NCBI GenBank assembly: GCA_964006375.1
Contig: OZ023265.1
Span: 116,387,858-116,451,857 of the forward strand
Direction of reading: 5' to 3'
DNA length: 64,000 nucleotides
From: Tillus elongatus
Lineage: Eukaryota > Arthropoda > Insecta > Coleoptera > Cleridae
Within the stretch, counting starts at the first letter, position 1, and each line of letters starts with the position of its first letter. Both the position numbers and the translations under genes were made by a program. Below the pieces are notes generated by a model that was not told the origin of the DNA, did no database searches, and was given only the letters and a program-made list of their open reading frames with translations. Of this stretch, positions 24,913 through 36,665 are shown piece after piece.

Positions 24913-25625
24913 CGCGTGTTTGTATAATATAATACATAATAAATAGTGAACCACGTACCAAAATTTAGGTCTGCAAGTTTAAAGACAAGAAAGTTATGGG
25001 CATTTAAAGAAAAAAGGGGTTCTCAAAACGTCAAAGTCGCTATTTGAAACGTCAAAATTGGCAACATTTAGGCAAAGAACCTGAAACAAATACGTATTGT
25101 GTAAAGAAAATGTCGCGAGAAGAGTGTTCTGCAAACCCTTAACTTTCAGCTTCAACCGTCATTGCCCTTTATTTTACTAAAATGTTTCCAGAAACTTCAT
25201 TTCAAATTGAACCTTTCTCTGATGCCTTGACGGTAGTTTTAGTTAAGTTTATGGTTTAAAGGTCTATAATTTTTAGCTAAATTTTGTAGAAAAAATTCGT
25301 TAAAGAGGAGACCGTGATTTTTGAATTTTAAAAAGATTTTTTCAAATGAGCCCAAACTAGGCCTCCTAGAATCCATATCAGAGTTTAGTTTCAGCTTTTA
25401 TCTGTTAACATACATACGGGGTGACACACTTCTATGGTAAAGCGCAACATAATTGTTTTTATACAAGATACAAGAAAAAGTTGTATACGTTACTTATAGG
25501 GTGTCTTGAGCTGCATTATTTTGACAATCACAGGTTGGCCATAACTCGTTGGTGATACCTACACCCTTCTATTAATGCATTTTTGTATTTTTTAACAAAA
25601 TATGATGCATGTTTGTAAGAAAAAA
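24911..25625 (+). repeat. Block B of a composite repeat, with conserved peptide
   Basis: This ~700-bp block matches 29830-30536 in the same orientation and 41828-42080 and 60985-61640 in reverse. Landmarks are CCAAAATTTAGGTCTG, AAAACGTCAAAG, GGGTGACACACTTC and ATGATGCATGTTTGTAAG. One frame, open but for a stop, reads LKRQNWQHLGKEPETN and VKKMSREECSANP. A related peptide is present in three copies. I do not recognise it. In three of four loci this block abuts a foldback unit at the same point. Confidence 0.75.
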
Positions 25626-25867
25626 ATCGAGACGCAGTAAGTGCGTTTTGGTAGCGAATTTTTATTAAATGCTTCAAATTTCAATAACTCAATTTGCTAG
25701 TAACTTAAGGTTTGTTGGCTAGAAAACCAGTTTTTTCGGAAACATTGTAAGTTTATTTTCGGAAAATTTTGGTACATTTTTAAACAAGAAGTTATTTTGA
25801 TAAAATATGGTACAATGTTTCTACTCTATAGGTTATACCGGTAACCAAATAGATGCCTGCTTGTACA

Positions 25868-25917
<50 letters not shown>

Positions 25918-26243
25918 TGTGTCCGTCCGAGTGATAACTCAAAAAATACTAAACTGATTTAAACGAAACTTGGCACATATCTTCATTTTGTCAACACCGC
26001 GGATGAGTTTGTTATCCAGCCCTATTAGACTGTTTTTTCTATATAAAAAAAGATTTTTCCCCAAAAAAATGTATCTCGAAAAATAACAAAGTTAGATGAA
26101 ATTTGGTATATATGTTGCCCTCGTAAATACCTTACCACATACTAAAATTCAACTTTCTATGTTTATATAAAATTGAGTTACACAAATTTGAAGCATTTAA
26201 TGAAAATTCACTACCATGACGCACTTGCTACGCCCAGAATTTT
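25626..26243. mobile_element. Foldback element with a (GT)n core
   Basis: The left terminus GAGACGCAGTAAGTGCGTTT and right terminus GCACTTGCTACGCCCAGAAT are inverted copies of the family end. Inversion continues inward: GCTTCAAATTTCAATAACTC on the left against the complement of GAGTTACACAAATTTGAAGC on the right. The two halves are separated by a (GT)n array at 25869-25922. No coding capacity is evident. This is the most complete copy of the long form. Confidence 0.8.
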
Positions 26244-26999
26244 TTCTGAAGTACAACAGGGGTAACTTCCTTAGAAAAAAATTCCAACTTCAAATTGACA
26301 TTAGAACAGAAAGATGCGAAGTATTTTAACATTACCTTCCAATTTTTGTAGTCGCATTTCTAAATCATTTCTGCGCAGAGAATTACAAACAAATTATCAT
26401 ACAATGACACTATTATTAAATATGAATCATACGGAGGATCGCCGGAGGTTACCCCTAATTTACTATTTAAATTTAATTGCCGCTGAGCAAACGATTTAAA
26501 GGGCAATGAACAAATCTGTGCCATATGAACAACGATGTTATAAATAGTTGGGACAACCCGACTACCTTGTACGGTCGTCTACGGTATCAAGACAATCCGC
26601 CAAGCGAAACGGTCGCAGTACTCATCCAGATAAAAAGTGCTCTGACCGTGCAACAGTGCCTTCTTAAATCGCACTCTACACAAAAGAATGCCACATAACT
26701 TCTAACAACGTTAGGTTTAATCTTACTTTGTAAGGTCAACTAGAACACTGACAGACTTTTCATTCCTTTTCTGAATGGTAAGAGTTAAGAGCTTGACAAA
26801 AGTAAACATTTTTAAATGTAAAATCCAGTTCTACAAGAACATGGAGTGTAAAGAAAGGTATATGAAAATTAGGTCAATTATCTTTGATTTATTTATTTTT
26901 TACCACCTTTGACTTTTTCTAGCCAAACCAATGCTTTTTTGAAATTTGTAGTATTCTGATAATCAACACAGTCTAAAGGTGATGTTGCTTTAGCTCAAG
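26244..26999. other. No recognised gene
   Basis: AT-rich. The plus frame at 26314-26499 has no recognisable motif. Confidence 0.4.
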
Positions 27000-27400
27000 C
27001 AGTTCTTTCCAACGTATTGTAGATTTCGTACTTCATCAACTGGCCCTGGTTTTCCAGAAGTTTTCCTCCCGGTCTGCCACTTCCTTTTTCTCCAACTATG
27101 TGTGCTTTAAGTCATATCGCTGTTAGAAATTTAATATAACTCAGAATATGTCCAGAAAATTTTGCGTTTCTCGTCTCAATGTTTTTCAGTAAACCCCTTT
27201 CTTCGTTCATCTCTTCTCGTACGCGTCTATGCGTCTTCTTGCCGGTGTACCTTGTCTATCGTTTTTCACGCTCATATTTCAAAAACGTCTATTTCTCAAT
27301 GTTCTGTTTATTCAAATCCAGCTTTCCTCCCCATACACTGCAACACTCCGTACGTATAACTTGACGAACCTCTACCCCGGGTCTGAGTTAATTGATAAGA
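27000..27400 (-). pseudogene. RTE-like retrotransposon C-terminal fragment
   Basis: The order of + strand landmarks (TGGTTTTCCAGAAG, AACTATGTGTGC, AAAATTTTGCGTTTCTC, TTTTTCAGTAAAC, GTACCTTGTCTATC, AATCCAGCTTTCCTCCCCAT) is the same as at 1230-1530. This is a second, fairly long copy of that tail on the minus strand. The overlapping plus-strand frames at 27162-27465 are shadows. Confidence 0.5.
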
Positions 27401-27516
27401 AAATTAATTTTTTGCAATACCTGTTAAGTAAGTTCACTTTTAATGACAGTTTTTTGACAATGTAAGTTGAACTTTTAAAGCATTTGTCAGTTTCCATGAG
27501 AACAGGACATTTTTCA

Positions 27517-27558
27517 TACCTAGGTACGGTAAGACTTACCTTACCTAGGTACGGTAAG
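27517..27558. repeat. Two direct 16-bp repeats just past the recombinase gene
   Basis: ACCTAGGTACGGTAAG occurs at about 27519-27534 and again at 27543-27558, separated by eight bases that include CTTACC, so each copy can also pair with its neighbour. The copies lie 60-100 bp beyond the stop codon of the tyrosine recombinase. Recombination-site or terminal function is a guess from position and symmetry only. Confidence 0.5.
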
Positions 27559-27616
27559 TACTGCAAACCTATAAATAGCAAATCTGAATAATGAACAAAT
27601 TGTTTGAGAAGATTTA

Positions 27617-28741
27617 TTAATTATTATAATTCATCGAAATATTGAAAGTACAATTAGTCATATGATTAACAGTAAGGATTGACGCCATGCTCTTCTTTAT
27701 ATTATTATCTTCAGTTTCTAGCAATGTTAAATTATCAAGACTATCTTGCGGAGTATTCGTAGAATCACCGACCTCAATAATAGGGATTTGGCGAGAGGAG
27801 CTGGCTTCTTGGTTGCTAATATGAAATATCTTCTTAGCGACTTGTACTTTATTATTCAAGGAATCCGCCACATAGCTTTCAGCTACTGCCGAGGATTTCC
27901 ACCCGCCATGCCTCTTCAGTGCTAAAATGTCAACTCCGCTATTAGCCAAAAAAGTAGCGGAAGTTCGGCGAAAGGAATGCCCAGTATATTTTTCCGCATT
28001 CTCCAAATGTAGAAATTTCGCAACTTCAGAAGGAATTTTGGCAAAAATATTTCTTCCAACTGGTTGGTTAGAGCATTTCCCATTTTGATACCTCAAGAAG
28101 AATCTCTGTATTGAATTTTTTGGTCGCAGGTTCATATACTTCCTCACTAATGCCACAAAGTGAAACTTCTCATTCTCATTGTCGACAATGGTAAAACTTC
28201 TGGATTGATGATTCTTAGCGTCAAGTATTCTGACCAAAATAATGTCTCCTTTATCAATAACATTATTGATTGTTAGCTTACATAATTCATCTTTACGGCA
28301 GGCACCTGCAATTCCCATAACTACAACCACCTTCTTCATCAGGTATATTTGGTCATGTGCTTCACTTAAAAAGGTCTGAATTTCCTCGATCGTAAACACT
28401 TCACTTTTCTTTGAAACATATCCAATATTTTTCTTCTTTAAAAATGCCTTTAACTTTGCATATTTGGAAATATCAACATTGTCATTCAAAGAGATTGTCG
28501 ATCGTAACATAGAGTATTCGGACCATAAGCTTGATGGAGCAGAATATTTACCTGATTTTTCCAAGAAATATGCTAGTAAAACTGTCTCACTGGTATGTAT
28601 TACAACCTTTTTAGTGTGGCACCACTTTTTGAAACCCTCATAGCAACTTTCATACCTTTGCTTAGACTTTTCTGGTAAAAGTGACAAACAAGCAATACCT
28701 GCCGCTTCTTCGATGTCAGATTCTTCCATATTCAAAGTCAC
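27617..28741 (-). CDS. Crypton-like tyrosine recombinase, intact
   Basis: This 374-residue frame encodes a tyrosine recombinase, which cuts and rejoins DNA through a covalent phosphotyrosine. Residues about 15-105 form an N-terminal helical core-binding region. The catalytic domain follows: R149 in AGACRKDEL, a likely K176 in LDAKNHQSR, H255 and R258 in GHSFRRTSATFLANSG, H278 in LKRHGGW, and the nucleophile Y290 in AESYVADS. All the key residues are present in a single uninterrupted frame. The tail beyond 300 is polar and lacks a recognised domain. Size and layout fit the recombinases of insect Crypton-type transposons, which have no reverse transcriptase. None is found here, which argues against DIRS or Ngaro. 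A domesticated host copy is an alternative. ATG at 28741 is followed by a second ATG four codons later. Confidence 0.85.
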   Translation of the reverse strand: MTLNMEESDIEEAAGIACLSLLPEKSKQRYESCYEGFKKWCHTKKVVIHTSETVLLAYFLEKSGKYSAPSSLWSEYSMLRSTISLNDNVDISKYAKLKAFLKKKNIGYVSKKSEVFTIEEIQTFLSEAHDQIYLMKKVVVVMGIAGACRKDELCKLTINNVIDKGDIILVRILDAKNHQSRSFTIVDNENEKFHFVALVRKYMNLRPKNSIQRFFLRYQNGKCSNQPVGRNIFAKIPSEVAKFLHLENAEKYTGHSFRRTSATFLANSGVDILALKRHGGWKSSAVAESYVADSLNNKVQVAKKIFHISNQEASSSRQIPIIEVGDSTNTPQDSLDNLTLLETEDNNIKKSMASILTVNHMTNCTFNISMNYNN

Positions 28742-29040
28742 TTCAACACTAATTTTAATTCAAAAATCACAATTAAAATACAAATTAATGTTTAACCTGG
28801 ACCTGTGCTGAACTGCAGCCAGCGTTTAGTTTTGTTTGTTTACCCGTAGCGTCCTTAGTAACCCAACACAACAACCAAGTCACAAGCTACTTGTTGTTAA
28901 GTAGTATGTTAGAATCCATCTAATTAATTCGACTGTCAGTGCTGTCAGTCTGACATCTATTCACGCAGTAATTATTAAAAAAGAATGCAAATTCAAAAAA
29001 AAACCGTTAAAGCAGGTATTGCAAAAAATTATTACTAAAC
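28742..29040. other. Upstream region of the recombinase
   Basis: No repeat end is evident. A GTCAGTGCTGTCAGTCTGAC stretch near 28936-28955 has short internal repeats. It may hold the promoter, but no TATA box can be singled out. Confidence 0.3.
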
Positions 29041-29152
29041 CGTAAACTGTAAGTGACTCTTCATGCCTCGAATGCTTAGAAAACCTCGGCCCTACGGGCC
29101 TCGATTTTCCAAACTGCATTCTCTGCATGAAAAGTGTCACTTACAGTTTATG
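29041..29152. repeat. 112-bp palindromic element
   Basis: CGTAAACTGTAAGTGAC at the left end pairs with GTCACTTACAGTTTATG at the right. TTCATG and CATGAA pair further in. The centre reads CCTCGGCCCTACGGGCCTCG, itself nearly palindromic and similar to the interior of the 7172-7259 repeat. It looks like a tiny foldback element about 300 bp upstream of the recombinase start. Confidence 0.75.
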
Positions 29153-29610
29153 GTACGTAATATACTATTTCTTACTTATCAGTGCTCATCACAGGTTTCA
29201 ATCTTCACTTAGTATAGAATAATGGTGACGTTATTAATTTATTTTGATTAATGTCTTTACTTTCCGTCTATTTATTGAATTGATCTCTTAATATTCTCTT
29301 CACTCGTCGAAATATTTTGACAAAAAGGAATCAAGTAAAGGCCAGTTAGAAACCATTCATTTTAAAACTTTTCTTTTGAAGTGACATTGTTGTAATAGAA
29401 TTGGATAATAATAATCTAACAATGTTTTTACTTCAGGTATGATGTAGTAGAATGATCTGAAATTAGTTACAACAATTTTTGTAATTGAAACATTTTTCAA
29501 AGTTAACATTAACTATTTTAGAAGTGGTGTCCATAAAAATTGAAATAATGTCAAATCAAATCAGCGGTTATTAGGCCACCTAGAACACATCCGGGGTCAA
29601 TTTAAATTTT

Positions 29611-29611
<1 letters not shown>
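29153..29611. other. No gene
   Basis: AT-rich. Near 29576-29600 a segment CACCTAGAACACATCCGGGG matches a motif in block-B-type repeats (compare 61940 and 42865, opposite strand). Confidence 0.4.
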
Positions 29612-29685
<74 letters not shown>

Positions 29686-29748
29686 TTTCGGAAGAAAATT
29701 ATATCTCCGGAAATAACAAAATAAAGACGCGTGTTTGTATTATAAAGA

Positions 29749-29812
<64 letters not shown>

Positions 29813-29829
29813 TTTCGGAAGAAAATTAT
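29612..29829. repeat. Two (TA)n arrays each followed by the same 20-bp sequence
   Basis: TA arrays at 29612-29683 and 29749-29810 are each followed by TTCTTTCGGAAGAAAATTAT. The array plus its flank was therefore duplicated, or repaired from itself. The spacer contains GACGCGTGTTTGTAT, as at 24911. Confidence 0.9.
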
Positions 29830-30536
29830 GCACCAAAATTTAGGTCTGTAAGTTTAAAGACAAAAAAGTTATGACCAGTTAAAGAAAAAAAAATGGAGTT
29901 TTCCTCAAAACGTCAAAGTTGCGATTTAAAACGTCAAAATTCGCAACATTTAGACAAGAAACCTAAAACAAATACAGATTATGTAAAGAAGATGTCGCAA
30001 GAAGAGTGTTCAGCAAATCCTTCAGTTTCAGCTTCAACCGTCATTGTCCGTCATTTTACTAAAAAATGCATTCCAAATACACCCTTTCTCTGATGCTTTG
30101 GCTCTAGGTTTAGTTAAGTTGATGCTTTGGCTGTAGATCTGGTTAAGTTTATGGTTTAACGGTCTATAATTTTTGCTAATTTTCGTAGAAAAAATTCGTT
30201 AATGAAGAGACCTCGACTTTTGAATTTTAAAAAGATTTCTTCAAATGAGGGCAAACTTAGAATCCATATCCGTGTTTACTTTAAGTTTTTATCTGTTTAA
30301 ATATATACAGGGTGACGCACTTTTACGGTAAAGCTCAATATAATTGTTATTATACAAGATACGACAAAAAATAGTATACGTTAATTATAGGGTATCTTAA
30401 GCTGCATCTTATAAACATATTTTGACAGTCACAGGGTGGTCGTTGGCGATCTCTACAATTGTTTTTTCGAACACCCTTATATTATTGCATTTTTGCATTT
30501 TTTATCGAAATATGATGCATGTTTGTAAGAAAAAAA
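29830..30536 (+). repeat. Block B of the composite repeat, second copy
   Basis: It follows the 24911-25625 copy landmark by landmark. Its frame starting at 29893 reads QSCDLKRQNSQHLDKKPKTN and YVKKMSQEECSANPSVSAST, the best preserved version of the shared peptide (66 codons open). The foldback unit begins immediately after. Confidence 0.75.
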
Positions 30537-30828
30537 ATCGAGACGCAGTACGTGCGTTTTGGTAGCGAATTTTCATGAAATCCTTCAAATTTCAATAAAT
30601 TTGCTATTAACCTAATGCTTGTTGGCTAGGAAACCAAAATTTTAAGTTTATTTTCGAAAAATTTTTGTACATTTTCAAGCAATAGGTAATTTTGACAAAA
30701 TATGGGACTATGTTTCTAGTATATAGGCTATACCGGTAACCAGATTCATACCTGCTTGCATTAAATATTTGCTATTGAAAACATTTTTATGAAAATTTAC
30801 TTTCATAACGCACTTGCTGCGTCCAGAC
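30537..30828. mobile_element. Short foldback element (~290 bp)
   Basis: The ends are GAGACGCAGTACGTGCGTTT and CGCACTTGCTGCGTCCAGAC, flanked by A-run and T-run. The interior resembles the left half of the long copy at 25626 (GGTTATACCGGTAACC-type motif near 30730), but the microsatellite and most of the right half are missing. It is a short, non-coding form. Confidence 0.8.
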
Positions 30829-31330
30829 TTTTTTATCTTTTCTTCTCAGATTTGACTGATAGATAATAAATATAAAATAGGGAGCATTCAGTCCCAATTT
30901 ATTTCTGAAGCAGGGCAGAGACTATGTCTTACTAGATAACCTATCTGGCCAGATAATAAATTTAAGAAACTGGCAGCGTAAGAGTTATTTTGGAGCTAAA
31001 TTAATAATTATGATAATCGATAACCTGACATTTCCATCCCATGCTATATTTTAAACAATTACTAAAAACTACTGTTGTGTTTTATTCTTGGCTGTTATTG
31101 AGATAAACCTCCTTGCCAGTGTTTTACTAAGATCATCAACAGTGTAAACAAGCAATTATTATAGTAAATACCACATATCGAAATAATGCAGTTATCTATT
31201 TACAGTGTCAGAATTTTGTACTAAAGTTCTGATAAATTCAAGCTTTTGGTCAATCCAGGAAGAGTAAGTTTTTGTTTTGATTAAACTTTTAATATTTTCA
31301 GTTGGCCAACATCACTGTTTTGACTGATTA
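30829..31330. other. No gene
   Basis: AT-rich sequence with no recognised motif. Confidence 0.4.
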
Positions 31331-31506
31331 CAATTTCGAGAACCCAATTCACCACAACACATTTTTATGACTTGACGATTGTTTCGCTAACAAACCTAGT
31401 GTTATCGGAGTAGACTATTCATCTGTTTGATGACGCTGATGTCAGCGAAACGATCATCGGGTCCTAAAATGTACTGCGATGAATTGGATTTTCCAAAGTG
31501 TACTTT
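31331..31506. mobile_element. Palindromic Penelope-type terminal module, third locus
   Basis: CGAGAACCCAATTCACCACA on the left pairs with ATGAATTGGATTTTCCAAAG on the right. Each arm carries a core. The right core TTGATGACGCTGATGTCAGC, then GAAACGATCATC (31427-31458), has a perfect six-pair helix CGCTGA/TCAGCG but U instead of C at the first core base. The left core is more decayed. It is a coding-less derivative like 4273-4460. Confidence 0.65.
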
Positions 31507-33298
31507 TCTACGTAGCGTTTTCAAATTGTTCTTTGTGGAAGCCATTAACTTCAGATCATCCATCTATAGCAGATGATTAAGTCCCGTTTTTCAAGGCTGC
31601 TGCTTTTTATACTGATGTCATATTTAGTGAAGCTAAAACAGTTTGACAATCAGTTCACTCCGAGACAAAACCAAAGCGGACTTAATGAGTCCATCTTCTA
31701 ATTGAAATTGTGTTAGTTTCATATTTATTACCAAATTACATATGTAACTGGGCTCTTGTGTATTCTCAGCGTTTTTCTGTAATTTTAGGATATTAGGTGT
31801 CCACCAAACATATTTTCAGCACACGAATAAGCAATCCTTTTAGGACTAAAGAAAACGCCTATGTGTAATTCTTCATTAGAGGTATTATTGTTATTTTTAT
31901 TATTTTCCCTACTTCGTTTTCAATTTAACAGCAGTCTCGACCTTTTCATCCTCTTTGGTGTAACGGGCTTTACTTTGAGATGATCCTATACTTTTACCGG
32001 GTAGACTGAAAACATACTACAGATGCTAAGTATGGTCGATTTAACTTTATTAATTATATTAACATACCTGCCTATTGTGATATAAGGTGATGTATAATAT
32101 AGAATATCTTTGAGGATTAACCAAAAATATACCGACATTAAACTATTGTGATTCTCGGAATTAAACATAACTCAAAACACAACAGAAAAGAACAAAATTA
32201 AATCTTAACAATGAATCATCATTAATATCGCCAGAATATGGAATAGACAAATAAGAATGGACCGTTTTCTTCTTGTACTGTTACTTTAAATAATGAGTTA
32301 TAAAATAGCAGGAAACCATCTAGTATATCTTATCAAGATGTCTTACTTCAAACATTTCGCTTATACACCAGTATACAAATAGAAACAAATTAAGGTACAA
32401 GCAACAGAATATGTATTAATATTTTATTTCTTCTTCTACCTTCCACTTATGTCGGCTTAAAAGCACGGTGTGGCAAGTAGGTGTTTATTCCAGGTGTTCA
32501 CAACCGGCTAGACATTTAAAACGCCAACACAACATCGGGAAACAATAATAAGCTGACTATCAATCTCTCCATATGCATTGGATAAGAATGTAGTTATTAA
32601 AACATGAGTCAAAAGTGAGCGAGCTCCTCAAAAGTTCCAGCTGTTGCAAAAAGCTTATCCTAGTGTCACTGTTATAATTAGGTTAAAATTGTTGGATACT
32701 AAACTGTTGACAAATAAAGTAAAATCATAATCTGGCTCACTTATTAACACATTCAGGAAATTTATTTTTTAAGTAAATTTTTTGTAGCAGTGATACAATT
32801 TATTCATTGTCATCTTTATTGCCACCCTTTACTTTAAAATAATTAGGACGCGGGTACTTTTTGTTATTTTTTGTTTGAAAATTTAACAAGCCAAAAATGG
32901 TTTAATTAATCTTATTATAAAAGTTCAGCTCCAGCGCACAATTAAATAGTTCGAAATACTTAGCCTACACCCTAAAAATGTGAAGATACCTTTTAACTTG
33001 AAGAAAAAAAGCCCACGATTCGTGTCTCCTGTCAGTAGTCACTAGTGGCCGGGCAATAATCCTATCCACCAAGTAAAGTGCCACCCGGTTAAGAATTAAA
33101 AAAAGAGAGAACAAGGAATTCAAAAGTCGGCTTTAAGTAAGTGCTATTATTAGAAAAGTCCGTTCAGATGATTTTATGTTTTAATGCCAAATCGCAAGAC
33201 CTGTATTTTCTGTGACTGTGCTGAGTGCATACTGTCTTACGAATACTTTGAACGGATTTAAGGAAATGCGCAGAGAAAGTCAACAAATGATCCTAAAG
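31507..33298. other. No gene
   Basis: AT-rich with frequent stops. No repeat or motif recognised. Confidence 0.4.
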
Positions 33299-33385
33299 TA
33301 CCTCCATGTGGTAGAATGCAGGCAATGCCGTAGCTGGCAAGGCACCTCCACGTAGTAGAATCTGGGCAACGGCGTAACTAGAAAA
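33299..33385. repeat. 44-bp imperfect tandem duplication
   Basis: TACCTCCATGTGGTAGAATG and CACCTCCACGTAGTAGAATC start two units about 44 bp apart. Both continue GGCAAxGxCGTAxCT. No coding meaning is apparent. Confidence 0.65.
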
Positions 33386-34479
33386 CATCTAGGAACCTAG
33401 GGCATACTATGTGGTTTTAAAATGTAGTGGGTCTGACCACAACAGTTCCGATCTAACTTAGGAAATGGTAACCTGACTGTTTACTCAAGCAGCTACTAAA
33501 GCAAACCAATTAGTTTTTGTAAACCTGCTGGCAACCCGCTTATTGAGCCTTTAGAAGCGAATTTTGTTATAAATGGATTTAATAAATTTTCTTTGAAGAA
33601 ACATTTGTTGCGAATCTTTCGATTGGTGGAACATTTTTTAAACGAAATTCGTCGAAAATAGGTTTTAATGGATTTTCGTGCAAACAAATTATTTTATTTT
33701 TCATTTTAATTACAGATTAAGTATATAATTTGCATTTTATGTATTCTTTTAGCAAATTTTGTGTAAAAAAATATGTAGCCAGTTTTTGCAGAAATTTTAA
33801 ATAGAAATTAGTGAAACACCGCCCTAGAATTTTGAAAAGGTGAATAGTTTCCTTTTGTTGAACGAACTTTTTAAAAATAAGCTTCGAACCATTAGAATGC
33901 GATGATCATTTGCATCTGCACTTAAGAAGGCCCTGATCGCGGGGCTACCCCAGGCTAACGACTGTACCCTCTGCGATATGGAGTTAAACATCACGATATC
34001 AAAAGAAAACAGGGAGGGCTACAGACACAAATCTCAATCAAAGTGGAATTGGGTACGCCAGAAAAACAATAGATGGACAAAAAAAATAACCTTACGAAAA
34101 AATAAGCAGAGAGAAAACAGAGGCAGCTAGATAAGTAACGAAGAAACAATGATGATATTAGGTAGAACAAAATAGACAGAAATGAAAGGCAACGAAAAAA
34201 GGAAAAAGAATACGGAGGACTCAAATGTAGCATAACACATTCACACATGCCCATTTCGGTTAAGTTACGGTACTAACGTTATTTTTGTTGTTGTCTATCA
34301 TATTCAGTTATTAAAACTGATAAGTCTACCAACCAAATGTACATTTATTTATTATTATAATTATCGGCTTTATGGTACCATTTCTGAGAGGTAATAATCA
34401 GAACAAAGAATTTTAAGGTATTGCCGCGTTACATCTGTTCACTTTGGAGTTGTGATTTTTGTGAATAAACGCACTTTCA
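33386..34479. other. No gene
   Basis: AT-rich apart from a short GC-richer patch at 33925-33980. The minus frame at 33991-34254 is low-complexity (Ser/Leu/Phe) and has no family resemblance. Confidence 0.4.
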
Positions 34480-34720
34480 TATGCAAGTTTCAGATTTTTC
34501 AATAACTTAAGATTTCCATCAACTGTGATGTGGTCTCTGTCAAAAATATGTTGAGCAACGCACGACGTCTATTGTCCCGTATTTAATCACGCCAGATGTG
34601 CTTCGAATCTAGTTTTGTTTCTAGTTTTCCCAATATATTTGAGATTGCTGTCTTTATAACCAATTTTATAAATTCGTGATTTCTCGATGTGTTTATCTTT
34701 ATTTTTACGAAATTATACTT
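34480..34720 (-). pseudogene. Penelope-like GIY-YIG endonuclease fragment
   Basis: The minus strand reads SRIYKIGYKDSNLKYIGKTR and then TRFEAHLA. After disruptions come HIFDRDHITVDGN and LKLLKNLKLAYESA. This is the GIY-YIG nuclease and downstream His-containing segment of Penelope-like elements, with the usual two Cys of GCxxC changed to Tyr and Ser. No terminal module lies alongside. It represents a second, older element or family. Confidence 0.7.
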
Positions 34721-36230
<1,510 letters not shown>

Positions 36231-36434
36231 TATTTCCAAAGATAAAAAAGATATTTGAAGGTAATGGATTTCCGATAAAGAACGAATTCATATGTACCGT
36301 TGAGGAGTGGTTTGAAGACCAAAATGAAGCATTTTTTAAAGGGTTTAGAATTGCTTTATTTCCATTGTGATGTAGGTTAGATTAGGTTATATTGTGAGTG
36401 TGTCATTACGGTCCCTCCGCGGTGACGTTAAGGT

Positions 36435-36665
36435 CTATTGTGGCTCACGCCTAATTGTCTTATATTTCACCAAACAAGTCCAACCTTTTACAGAGGTCGA
36501 TAATTTTTGTGGGCAAAAATTGATCCAGGGCAAAAATTGATCCAGATCGTCTGGTGTAGGTTGAGTTTTGCCGAAGCCGGCCGCTACATTGCCGTCAAGG
36601 TCCGAGTGATCCTGTATCCAGACTAGTGACACCTCATTATAGCTGCCCAGTTTGTTGAGGGCAGT
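36435..36665 (-). pseudogene. RNase H domain fragment of a retroelement
   Basis: The minus strand reads ALNKLGSYNEVSLVWIQDHS, then DLDGNVAAGFGKTQPTPDDL. This matches the end of retroelement RNase H (LNKLG..N.V.LVWVPGHSG..GNE.AD.LAR.GA). The catalytic His in GHS survives as DHS, while the Asp after GNExA is lost. RNase H of this kind occurs in non-LTR elements such as R1/Loa/I relatives and in LTR elements, and the fragment is too short to decide. Confidence 0.65.

Noticed and set aside
27162..27465. Three overlapping plus frames of 61-78 codons
   Set aside because: They lie antisense to an RTE-like tail and have no motif.
33991..34254. 87-codon Ser/Leu/Phe-rich minus frame that could be read as a membrane protein
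   Set aside because: Composition follows an A/G-rich plus strand; no conserved pattern, no splice or promoter context.
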